Below the pieces are notes generated by a model. That model saw nothing but the letters and a program-made list of their open reading frames with translations, ran no database searches and was not told the origin of the DNA. Positions 40,801 to 52,800 of a stretch of 64,000 bases of DNA are shown one piece after another. The stretch is taken from NCBI GenBank assembly GCA_963932465.1, contig OZ010792.1:510245100-510309099 (forward strand), in the 5' to 3' direction. The DNA comes from Maratus speciosus. Lineage: Eukaryota; Arthropoda; Arachnida; Araneae; Salticidae. A program made the translations under genes and the position numbers. Every line of letters begins with the position of its first letter. Positions within the stretch are counted from its first letter, which is position 1.

Positions 40801-43800
40801 AGGATGTTTTTGTAATTAAAGGATGTTTTTAATTTATCAAACAAACTATGTGACGGACCTATTTCTTTTTTTCAGAACATTCGTTTTCATATTCTTCAAT
40901 TCATTTTTCATCATAAATCTCATCCACAATCCCATCATCATTTAAAATCTGATATCCAAAGTCGTGTACTTCATTATTAAACCACTCGTTAATTTCATTT
41001 TCTTCATAGCTTAGGATTCTTCCCATCTCCTTTATTATTTTACATTTCTCATTTTCTGATCCACTATCAGTTTTTTTCTTTATTTAAAATTTTATTCCAA
41101 GACAATGGATAATTGGGAGTTCGTTAGAAAATTTTTTGGGAAGAAATAGGCTGTTCGGATAATTGGAAGTTCGGTTAATTGGACTTCTGATAATCGGCGC
41201 TCTACTGTACAGGCCTTTATTAGAGGCGATATCTACTCGTTATTTTGTTTGTTAGAAAATCTGATATAGTTAACTAAAAAGATGTCTCCAGAGTCTCTTG
41301 TTCATTTTAATTCTGAGATTGGTTTAAATAATCACGAAAATGATAGCTCTCAAGAAAGACTTTTTAAGACGCTTGTTACAATCTTTGGGAATATTTTTTA
41401 AATGTCTCAGATAATTGTAAGAAATATTGCTTGTCTGTTTGGATTCCGTTTAAAATAAATATAGCAGTTGATTATTTTACTTCGATATTTAGATTCTTTT
41501 TATATCTTGCATGTCTGTGTTATACTCATTATAGTGTGCAATGTTCTACTCGTTTTCCAACATTTACATACGCCTGAATCAAACTGTCACTGTATAATTC
41601 GGTCAAAATTTTTCTGCAGAGTGATAACAGATTTCCACTTCCTGACACAATTGAGGAACATCGGTCTAAAGATGTAATATTTTATTAAAGAATATAACGT
41701 AATTCATTTATAAGAAGTCTCGAATGCTCCGTTGTAATTCTTTCTAGGATGAAGCAATTGGAACGAAAAAAAATTACTTTATGAAATACATTTTCATTCG
41801 TTAAACAGAACTTTTTACGATGATTCTGTAAAAATGATGTATCTTTTTATTACTTTCTTCTATCTTCAATAGAAGAAAGTATTGTAATCGAAATTTTTTT
41901 CGACTTCCGGTTTTCGATGGATTTGCATGTTTTAGGGGTCAGAGATTCCAAAAAACATGTTTATAGAAAATGTCTGTCTGTCTGTGTGTCCGTCTGTCCG
42001 TCTGTCCGTCTGTCCGTCTGTCCGTCCGTCCGTCTGTCCGTCTGTCCGTCTGTCCGTCTGTCTGTCGCCATTGTACCATCAAAAAGTGTATGAAGTTATG
42101 TATAGAATTAAACCAAAATTTTATTATAAGTTTTTGGCTATGGCAAGCAGGTCCTCCCGGAATTTGGAAAAAATTCGCCGGTAGGGGGCGCTGATATAAC
42201 AATTTTTGTGCGATTTTGAATATTGTACCATCCAAAAGTGTATGGAGTTATGCATAGAATTGAACTAAATTTTTAGTTTAAGTTTTTGGATATGACAAGC
42301 AGGTCCTCCCTGAATTTGGAAAAAATTCGCCGGTAGGGGGCGCTGTAAATGTGTTTTTTGTGCGATTTTGAATATTGTACCATCGAAAAGTGTATGAAGT
42401 TATGCATAGAATGGAACCAAATTTTTATTTTAAGTTTTTGGCTATGGCAAGCAGGTCCTCCCGGAATTTGGAAAAAATTCGCCGGTAGGGGGCGCTGATA
42501 TAACAATTTTTGTGCGATTTTGAATATTGTACCATCCAAAAGTGTATGGAGTTATGCATAGAGTTGAACTAAATTTTTAGTTTAAGTTTTTGGATATGAC
42601 AAGCAGGTCCTCCCTGAATTTGGAAAAAATTCGCCGGTAGGGGGCGCTGTAAATGTGTTTTTTGTGCGATTTTGAATATTGTACCATCGAAAAGTGTATG
42701 AAGTTATGCATAGAATTGAACCAAATTTTTATTTTAAGTTTTTGGCTATGGCAAGCAGGTCCTCCATGAATTTGGAAAAAATTCGCCGGTAGGGGGCGCT
42801 ATAATAACGATTTTTGTGCGATTTTGAATATTGTACCGTCCAAAAGTGTATGAAGTTATGAATAGAATTAAACCAAATTTTTATTTTAAGTTTTTGGCTA
42901 TGGCAAGCAGGTCCTCCCTGAATTTGGAAAAACATTCGCCGGTAGGGGGCGCTGTAATAGCGATTTTGAATATTGTACCGTCCAAAAGTGTATGAAGTTA
43001 TGAATAGAATTAAACCAAATTTTTATTTTAAGTTTTTGGATATGGCAAGCAGGACCTCCATGAATTTGCAAAAAATTCGCCGTTAGGGGGCGCTGTAATA
43101 GCGATTTTTGTGCGATTTTGAATATTGCACCATCGAAAAGTGTATGAAGTTATGCATAGAATTGAACCAAAAAAAAAAATTAAGTTCTTGGCTATGGCAA
43201 GGAGGTCCTCCCTTAATTTGTAAAAAAAAATCGCTCGTAGAGGGCGCTGTAATAGCGACTTTTGTACAATTTTTGTGCCATTTTGAATATTGTACCGCCG
43301 AAAAGTGTATGAAGTTATGCATAGAATTGAACCAAATTTTATGTGTTTATTTTTGGTCATGTCACGAAGGTCCTCCCTGAATTTGGAAAAATTCTGCCGG
43401 AAGGGGGCACTATAATTGCGATGTCTGTACCATTTTCATTATTGTACCATCGAAAAGTGTATGAAGTTATCCATATAATTGAACCAAATTTTTTGTGCAT
43501 GTTTCTGTCTATGGCAAACAAGTACTCCCTGAACTTGAAAAAATTCCGAAAGAAGGGGGCGCTATAATTCCAATCTCTGTGCCATTTTCATTATTGTACC
43601 ACCGAACAGCGTATAAAATTATGCATACAATTGAACCAAAATGTTTGAGCTTGTTTTTGTCTTTGGCCAACAGGTTCTCCTTGAATTTGGAAATATTGCG
43701 CGGTAAAGGGGCTCCGTGCTAGCGATTTTTGTATACTTTTCTTGATTTTTCGTAGTTCTATTGTGCATCGGCAGCTCATGCAGCAGCGGGAACTCGCTTC

Positions 43801-46800
43801 CTGCTATGCCGGCTATTCGCAAACAGCTGATAACGACAGAATAAGGAAAAATTAATAATTTTAACAAATATCATGATATAAATTAACTCGTTTTTAGTCC
43901 GTTTAATTGACTTGAGCAGAAATTTAAGATGAAAATCAAAGTTGGTATAGTATTGAACTAATAATATTGAAGTATTAACATGTGTAACTAGGTTTTGAAA
44001 CATTAAGATGTATAAGATAGAAGAAAGTTTTGGGATTGGCACATCCAACTAGTTTAATTTTTCACTTTGGTTGTACTGAAATTAAGAAAACTATTGTCAA
44101 AGTTTGATCATAAACTTACTTGAATCAGCAAAGGATTTTCGGATGTTGCCATTTCCAGTTTTTCTTTCATAGCTTCCAGCTTCCTTTGTTGGTCTTCAAG
44201 CTTCTGTTTTAGCTCCATATTCTCCATTTGCAACAAGTCCATAGATGTTGGCGGTGGCTTTTTACTCAGTCTCAAGTTCATTCGCTTGTTCTCGGTAGTC
44301 AGCTTTTCAGTCTCTGCTTCTAGACTGTTAACCTGATGAAATAAAGAAGACATAAACACCTACAATAATAATTTTTGTGGAAATAACTATTTGGGTCTGA
44401 ACTAGTATTGCCATGTCCAGTATCACAAAAAGCGAATCAGAGAGAAAAAAAAGAGGGGCAATGGCTTGTAAATCAGGACATAAATATACAGTAAAGACGG
44501 AATCTATCTATAACGGAATCCTTCCTAAAACGTTCAAATTTCATTTTCTCTACAGTTAATATTATCGTACACTTATACTTGCTAAGGCGAAAGCCTTCTT
44601 AAAACGGCCTTTTCTTCCCGTCCCTTTCTATTCCGTCTTAGCTTTTATTATACTGAATAAACACAACAAATTTGTACGGTTGTAAGGAAAAACTTGTGAA
44701 AGCGGAATTGCTAGAGACTGAAACAAAATTCTAATTTAACAGATATAATTGTATAGCATTCCTATCGTCGGTACAACGAAATAAAAATATGTTATAAACA
44801 GATTCGTTCTGCAGCTTAGTAGTCAGTATGCCTATCTGCTGCGCTATACGTCGCAAGTTCGACTCCAGTCTGGGAAAGGTGCACTCAACCTTTCATCTCT
44901 TCCGAGTCGATAAAATGAACATCATTGTGAACGGTACATCATTTTGAATAACCCTGTATATTCATCTTTGAACTGTTGTAGAAAAACGACCACACTACAT
45001 TAGAATAGCCTTATCCATATAAGGAAACCCAACAGCATAGTGCTCAGCACGCCAGTTTGCCGCGCTATAGGTCGCGAGTTCGCACTCAACATTTCATACC
45101 TTTGGGGTCGATAAACTGAGTACCAAGCTTGCTTGTGAACTAAACAGCAAGGGCTTGGCGTTAGGTTGACCACCTGACCGGGACAGATGCTTTACAGCAT
45201 CTCAGGGCCCAGGGTCAAGTAAACATGGTTTGGCACTGTAGTCCCTGATCCTTCATAGATCGTATTGGCACAGGTTTGGTTTATAATCAGTTTCGTTTAC
45301 ACAGGATTTACTGAACACAGTTACAGGGAAATTTGCAAAAACTGAATCGCTAGGAACAGCAAAAAATTCCATTTTAAACAAACTTTCGTCCAAATTCGTT
45401 CAATCCTTTCGTCCAAAAAATTCGTTTCAGCCAAATCGTGGAACTTCAGCAGTCAACTCGATGATATGATGGTCTGTGCAGCCGCCCTTTGGTCTATTTC
45501 TTAACTCTGACATAATATTAAAAGCAGATTAGCAATAAAATTGTAACAATGCTGATATTCAAAAATTGAGTACGCTACAGAGTAGGCTGTACGGGCCGGC
45601 CCGTGGCCCGAAGGCCGAGTTCGGCCCGGCCCGCGGGCCGGGCTCGGATATATTTTCATTCACGGCACTCCGACCGGGCCAGGCCCAAGCCATACTTCTG
45701 AAGGATTGGGCCGTGCAGGGCCTAACTTATTTTTTCTGTACAGAGCCGGGACTGGTTTCATTCCTAGTCTTCACTGTCCAAATTTTTCGTCCTAGTGTTG
45801 ACCCAGCCCGTATGAAAATCATTATCTCGGCGTGGTCTGGTCCGTTCAAAGGTCAGTAAAATTAGGCTTGGTCCAAACATTTTTGCAAAAAATGCATGAG
45901 TTTTTAAATCGCCATTATTCTACAATTAAACATTAAAATTTAGTCTTTTTAAAGAATACTAGATTTCTACGCTTATTAAAATACAGCTAAATTAAAATGT
46001 AGTAAAACGTGTGAAAAAGAACCTTCCTATGACGGAATCCTGTTTTAAACTGAAAAAGTGTTGATCCCTGCAAAATTAATATACTAATACGTAAGAAAAG
46101 AATATATTATACGAAGGGCTTGCTACGAAGGGAACTTGTCTATAACGCATTTTTTTCTCCTTTTCTATGCAATTCAGTCTTAGATTTTGCTGTATAGCAT
46201 TTTTCAGATTTTTAACATTTTTAACACTTCAATACATGAAATATGGATTAATGGATTAATGATAACTGAAACATTCACATACAAGAAATACAGATTCATT
46301 AAAAAAATAAATATCGATTATGGATTAATGATAACTGAAACATTCACATACAAGAAATACAGATTCATTAAAAAAATAAATATCGCAGCCTGCGGCCCTT
46401 CTTTAAAAATGAAGATTATAAACATGAAAAAAAAAGTTAAGATAAGTAATTTTGGTTAGAACTCCTCGTACGAGACAAATTTTTAACCAAATCGAGGTAA
46501 AATTCAATGTTTTGTAGAAATTCATTCGGGTCGAGATTTTAACTTTTTTCCGGTACTGTCTTGGGCCGAACTTTTAGCTTTCATACCGGGCCGGGCTCGG
46601 GCCGAACTTTAACTTTTTACTGGGCTGGGACGGGCCAGGCTCGGACCGAACTTTTAATTTTGTATCGGGCTGAGTCGGGCCGAATTATTTTTCTATAAGT
46701 CGGGTCGGGACCGGGCCTGGAAATTTCGGCCCGTGCAGACCTTTAGTACGCTGCCGTTATTAAGTAATTTTATTTTCAATAGCAAAACTTTTGCTTCTAC

Positions 46801-49800
46801 TAATGATACTTATAAATCTTGCTCAGAAATAACCTTTATTACTTTAACATTTTGATAAAAAACAAAATAAAATATAAATTGTTATTTTCTTAATTTTAAT
46901 AATTTCTTAATTTTAATAACCTTAACAAAACTTTTCTTTTCAGATTTTCAAACTTTACATGACAGCGTTTGTATACATTCACGGTCTTATCTCTTAAACA
47001 TTTCTGCCATAATTATCAAACTATCTTTTATATGTACAGAAGATTTATACACGATTTCAAACTCTTTTAGAAATATCAAACCAGAAGAAGCATACATCTT
47101 AATTCCTCAGTAACAGACCTACCTTAATTCTGATTAGTAGTTTCAAACCAGAATTTCCAATTCCATTTATTTAATATACATATAAGGACAGTTGACGTCA
47201 TTTGTGGCAAAACTGCAGCCAATGAAAGAGGCAGATTGTGGCACTCCGCCGATACCGGCTTTCAGCCGTAGGCCTTTCACCGTAGTTTCACCAGGCCTTT
47301 CATGGCCTCACACCGCAGGCCTTTCAGCCTACCGTGACCATACGGCAGTTCCACAATTGGTAAGAATCAGCCTACCTTGATCAAATGACAGCTAATAGTC
47401 CAAGAGCCAACAAGAACCTATGTTATCAAGCACAAGAAACGAACCTTCATTTTATGGAAGAGTAGAAGTAGGGAATCTAATGATCCATGTCTACCGGAAG
47501 TGAAGTGGTGCATAAGCCAAAAATTAATACCACCAGTGGTTGACTCGTAGGCTTATCATTGTGTTTGTCTTACAAACAAAGGTATGAAAACATGGAGGAT
47601 AGTTGTAGGACAAACACAATGATAAACCTACGAGTCCACCACTGGTGGTATTAATTTTTGGCTAATGCACCACTTCACTTCCGGTAGACATGGATCATTA
47701 TATTCCCCTACTTCTACTCTCCCATAAAATAAAAGTTTTTTTTCTTGTGGTTGGTAACATAGGTTTTTGTGCTGTCGACTCTTGGACTATAAGAGGGGTT
47801 GAAGAACCGCGGCCTATCTCTTTCATTGGCTGTGGCAAAATTTCCCTTCTCATAGACAAAAACTTAGTCAATCTGATGGGTGTATGAATAATATCGAGTT
47901 CGTATGATCGGGGCATTTTCAAAAAGTAATGTCAAATGGGGTAATTGTGAACAAATTTTACTAGTTTCAACTACTGACAAATTTAAGAAGCACATGTTCC
48001 ATATAAAACCGCGTAAAGCGCCATAAAGCTTCATTCCTATAGTTTAATTACAATAAAGTGTTGGTGCTGTGAGATTTTAATTAAGTACCTAAAATTAACT
48101 GATCACATTTACCCCAGGTGTTCATTATTGCCCCCAAAGAGTACGGGGTAATTGTGAATAGCTAGGTTTGTGGCAAGATGGTATAATACAAAATAATATC
48201 ATTTTAAATTTTTTTATCACTGTCTGACCCGCCCAGCTTTGCCCGAGTCTGTGATAAGAACCTTCAATATACCAAAAATCAATATTGAATTATTTTATAT
48301 TTTTAAACGAAAATCTTTCAAAACGAACTTAATGTCGGGAGTCCATTGTCTTCGGCAGCGTACGCCTTCGAATTTGTATGATTTTATATTTTAAAATGAA
48401 AATCTATCTAAACGAATATAGAGTTGGAGGCCCCATTGTCTTCAGCCGCGTACACCAGGCATGCTACGTACTCTCCGGTCTGTTTTTTGAATTTATATTT
48501 TTAAACGAAAATCTTTCCAGACGAACCCAATGTTGGGAGCCCCCGCTGACTTATGGTTTTAACCGAAATTCTGTCCAAGCGAACTACGGGGATCTGCCTG
48601 GGTATTGCCGATTTAATTTCTAACATCTAAATATATTAAACTTTCAATACTGAAGAAAAGTTCCTGAGGAAACCTAAAGTTTAAACGGTACAATCAGTTA
48701 TGATTTCATATGAGGCTTAATACCACTTAAATTGGAACAAAACACTTAGAAAAGGAAACTGTTCATAATTACCCAATATCGCAAAAAGTGTGGAGTAATT
48801 ATGAACATGGTTCTGTAGTTTCTTGAAAATGAGTTGGAGCAAAAACTTAGTGATATTCGTTAGAATAACTGTAACTTAACAATTATTGATTAAGAACAAC
48901 CTTGATTACTTGATTTTATCCGACAGAAACGAAGAATATTCATAGGTACTACAAACTGTTTGTCACTTTAAATTGTTAAGGAATTTCATAAGCACGAGCA
49001 AAGGTAACTAGGGTAGGCTAACTGTGAAGCAAAAACGGCGGGAATACTCTCATCCGGGCAACAGCGGTGTAAACTTGTGTAATATACTTCACTGTAGTGT
49101 CAGCTACTCTCACACGAATGTTAATGACTCTTATTCTGAATTACTCCATGTTCATAATTAACCTCCATCTGACCCTACTAGGGGAAAAATTGATGGATTT
49201 ATTGATGGGAGTGTGCGTTAATTTCCTTTCCTTATATTCTAATGAATAAATCGTTACCTTTTGCCTGAGCATGCTGGCTTCCTGTTCAACCAGCTGCAAC
49301 TGTCTTTTCAAGTCCACCTGAATGTCGCTGTCCAAAGACCTACTTCTCACCATCATCTTGGAAGCCTTCTTGCGGTAGATCTCAACCTCGGTGTTGAGCC
49401 TTTCTATTTCACGGTCTTTCTCTATCAACTTCTTCCTCGTCTCCCTGATCTCGTACTCCTGAAGACGTACTCTGTGCTCCCAATACGCGCCGGGACTTCC
49501 AGCATCTTTCGGTAAATCTGGAAGCTAAAAATTTTTGCAAAGAATTTAATTAGCAGAAAAATGAATTTTGACTGCGGTTAAAATGCAAGAGTACTTGAAT
49601 TTATAGACAGTAAAGCTTCATAAAAAATGTAGAGTAAGACAGACAAGTATGGGTGAAGCGAACCGGAGGCAAATTGAACCAATTATTGAAAAAATGATTT
49701 CACAAAAAATGATAAATTGCATTATGATACAAATTAGTGATTGATTTATTATTGATTTATTATTGTTGTTATTATTATTTGTGCTTTTTGTTTTTATGAG

Positions 49801-52800
49801 TATGAAGTTAAAAAAATATATATATAATGATAACTGAAATAACAGATTATACTGACATACATTTTTTTTCTTTTTTTGTAGATTTGTGCACATTATAAAA
49901 ACCGAACGCACGGATTTATTTATTTAATTAATTATTTTAATGAATTATTATCTACTTAATTAGAGGCCATTACGGTATATCCGTAAGGATTTTAGGTTGG
50001 AAGGGATTAAAATACTATAATTAAATCTTACTATGACCAGACTTTTTTAAAGATTTTTGTGTGTTTTAGTATGATACCAAAACTATAATATCTACAGTAA
50101 TCATTATGGTCATCTGAGACCTTGATTTTATTTGAATGACATTAAATCTTTTAACAATTCAGGTACTACAACGTTAGTTAAACACAATCTGAGATTATAA
50201 ATTATCCAGGTTTTGAAATAACTTTGTAAAGAGTATTTCAATAATTTTATCATTTCCTATAGAGTGCATTGTTGCACATTATTATATATATTATAAAATT
50301 ATAAATTATGCCAAAATTTGGGCTTTTAATAGATGTAATATATATATATACACAGGGTGGTCATAATTAAACTTCCCCTATGAACAGCATTCTACAGCAC
50401 AAACGGGTGAAAGGAATACAACGAAATTTGGTGTGTAGACTATACAAGAGATGCGCTCACGGTATTTCGAAAAAAAAAAATTGTTCCAAAATGTCCACCA
50501 GAGGGCGCTTTTCCAGAAAAAAACATTAAATTGAACACAATAAACAGCCAAAACAGAATTCAGAAACAATATTAACATTTATTGACAATTCTGGCTTCTG
50601 TTTATTGTGTTAAATTTAATGTTTTTTTTTCTGGAAAAAGTGCCCTCTGGTGGACATTTTGGAACTATTTTTTTTTTTTTCGAAATTCCGTGAGCGCATC
50701 TCGTGTATAGTCTATATACGAAATTTCGTTGCATTCCGTTCACCCGTTTGCGCTGTAGAATACTGTTTATAGGGGAAGTTTATTTATAACCACCCTGTAT
50801 ATATAATCGCTCGAAGTTGTTTACGAGGTTTAAGCAACAACTGAAAGAATATACAGAACTTTAAATACAAAAATCATACAAGGATCGTTATAATTTAGGG
50901 AATTTAGTTAGAATTAATTAATGGAACGTTATAATAACTTTATTAATAAATTTGTCTGTACAAAAAAGTAATATCTTTAGATTTTTTTAAAAATCTTTTT
51001 ACTTGGGGAGAAATGACCAATAATGCTCTTCACTTCTGTTGAAAAAAGTTAACAAATAATAGGAAATTTTCCCATTCTCACAACATATATAAAGAAAAAA
51101 ACCGTTTTACAGTCAAGATGCGATGTTTTTGAATTGATTGCCGTAATAAAGAATAGACATTTCAAAGCACTTCCCCTTATTATAATTTTTTATTATTCAT
51201 TAGAAGTTTTATGCAATAATGACACAAGATTTATACGAAAAGCATTATTTTATAGTTATTTTTTATTATTAATTAAAATTAACTATTAAAGAAGTATTTG
51301 TTCATTTTTTTATTTATTAACATTTCAAATTAAATTAATTTTTTTTCAGATATTAGAACATAACAAAAGAAAATACAGAATCATCACGATAGCTTTATGC
51401 TGAAGTTGAGATTTTTGAGATGTATTTATATTATTGTATCAATACACATACATACACAAATGCGTATATATGCAGGGAGTTTTTAATACTGGGTGGGGGG
51501 GGGGGGAGGACAAGGATACTCGTATTTCTAAAGTTTTGGGTAATTTAATTACAGAAAGACAAATTTTTATACTTCGGGATTCTTTATAATTAAATTTCAA
51601 TAAAATTGTGGCTATTTAAAAGTTTGCTAAATTTTATATATTTTGTTAATAAGAAAGATATTTATAATTAAAGTCATCATGATTGTTGTTTGCGTTTTGG
51701 CGAATTTCTTGAGTCAAAATGAAGGTATCCCTAATTTTTTTCTTTTAGAAAAAGCGCGCCGCACATATGTATATACATTTATTTCTTAGTATAGTTTTAA
51801 TTAAAACCCGTTATTCGAATTCATGTATGTTTGCATGTGCTCATACGCACCCTTGTATTGGCTATAATCAGGAAGTTTGTACATTGAAAAATGGCTACCT
51901 TTATATTCAAAATATTTTTTTATTGAAACGCGAAGGTTCACTGCGTTGGAGTTATATAATATGCACTGAAATATTTATTGTAAAATAGCAATATTTCCAT
52001 TGTGTTTTTATGGCAATGTAAATATCTACTCGTGTTATCCCGGCGTTTTTGGAATATTGGTGTTACACTTTAAATATTTTTACTGCAAAACCAGCTAGTA
52101 CAACAATGGCGTTATATTACATTATCTTAAGTATGCCTACACACTGTAAAACATGACAACCGTTTCTTAATCGAAATAAACGGGTCAAGGGCGAGTTTTA
52201 CTCGCGCTTAGAGGGTTCCGTTCAATAAATATATGAATTATTAACTTCATTATTTAAAAAATCGTTGCTAAAAGAATAATAAGATTTTGTAAAAAATTAT
52301 ACAACGTAGGGTTGGGTATAGCTGTATATACTAGAAAAGTATGAATGGGTATACCATAAAAGTTCAAAGAGATATAAAGCCTAAATAATATCAAATATTG
52401 CTAGTCTGTATAACTTTTTTTTTTAATCTTATCCTAATGTGTTTATGATGAACTTAATTCGGTACTGTCAATAAAAGTAGTGCATATTTAATCTTCATTT
52501 CGTATTTCATAAACTAATTTCAGCGTAAGTAATAATCTTTTCCTTTTACAGTGTAGCTAGAACAAAACCCCTGTTAAAAGTTTAAACTTGGCATTGTGCT
52601 AAGTGCGCTTTGAAAGGAAGTCGCAAAATTGCAACGCAGCCTTGGTCCGTGCCGCGTTTTTCCAGATAAGTTTTTAATTAACTTTTAAAGATACGGGAGG
52701 TGTATTGAGAGATCTACTGATTGCAAACTGACCGCAAATCCCATAGTACTTATGTGATTAATTCTAATTAAATTAGTCTGTTTTAAAAATTTCACGTTTA

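Larger units (their letters stand above)
41851..44052 (+). mobile_element. DINE/Helentron-like repeat, family A, copy 2 (expanded satellite)
   Basis: Starts TACTTTCTTCTAT with its exact hairpin partner ATAGAAGAAAGTA, then the same lead as at 3986 (CCGGTTTTCGATGGATTTGC, TTTTAGGGGTCAGAGA), a 90-bp GTCY microsatellite (41971-42066), an 11-copy ~152-bp satellite, and the end GATAGAAGAAAGTTTTGGGA with terminal CTAG at 44049-44052. The ends match copy 1 but the satellite sequence does not. Confidence 0.7.

Noticed and set aside
41939..42235. Open frames over the GTCY microsatellite with TDGQTDRR repeats
   Set aside because: Translation of a tetranucleotide microsatellite in several frames; no gene.
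42273..43360. Several minus-strand open frames with the repeated peptide QIPGGPACHSQKL
   Set aside because: They are translations of the ~152-bp satellite unit; copies contain stops and frame changes and lack coding constraint.
42070..43740. CRISPR-like array
   Set aside because: Units are contiguous ~152-bp tandem copies without short repeat/spacer structure, in eukaryotic DNA.
45566..45859. 97-residue open frame rich in G, P, A
   Set aside because: It coincides with the CGGGCC-rich end of a hAT element and reflects composition, with no splice or promoter context.
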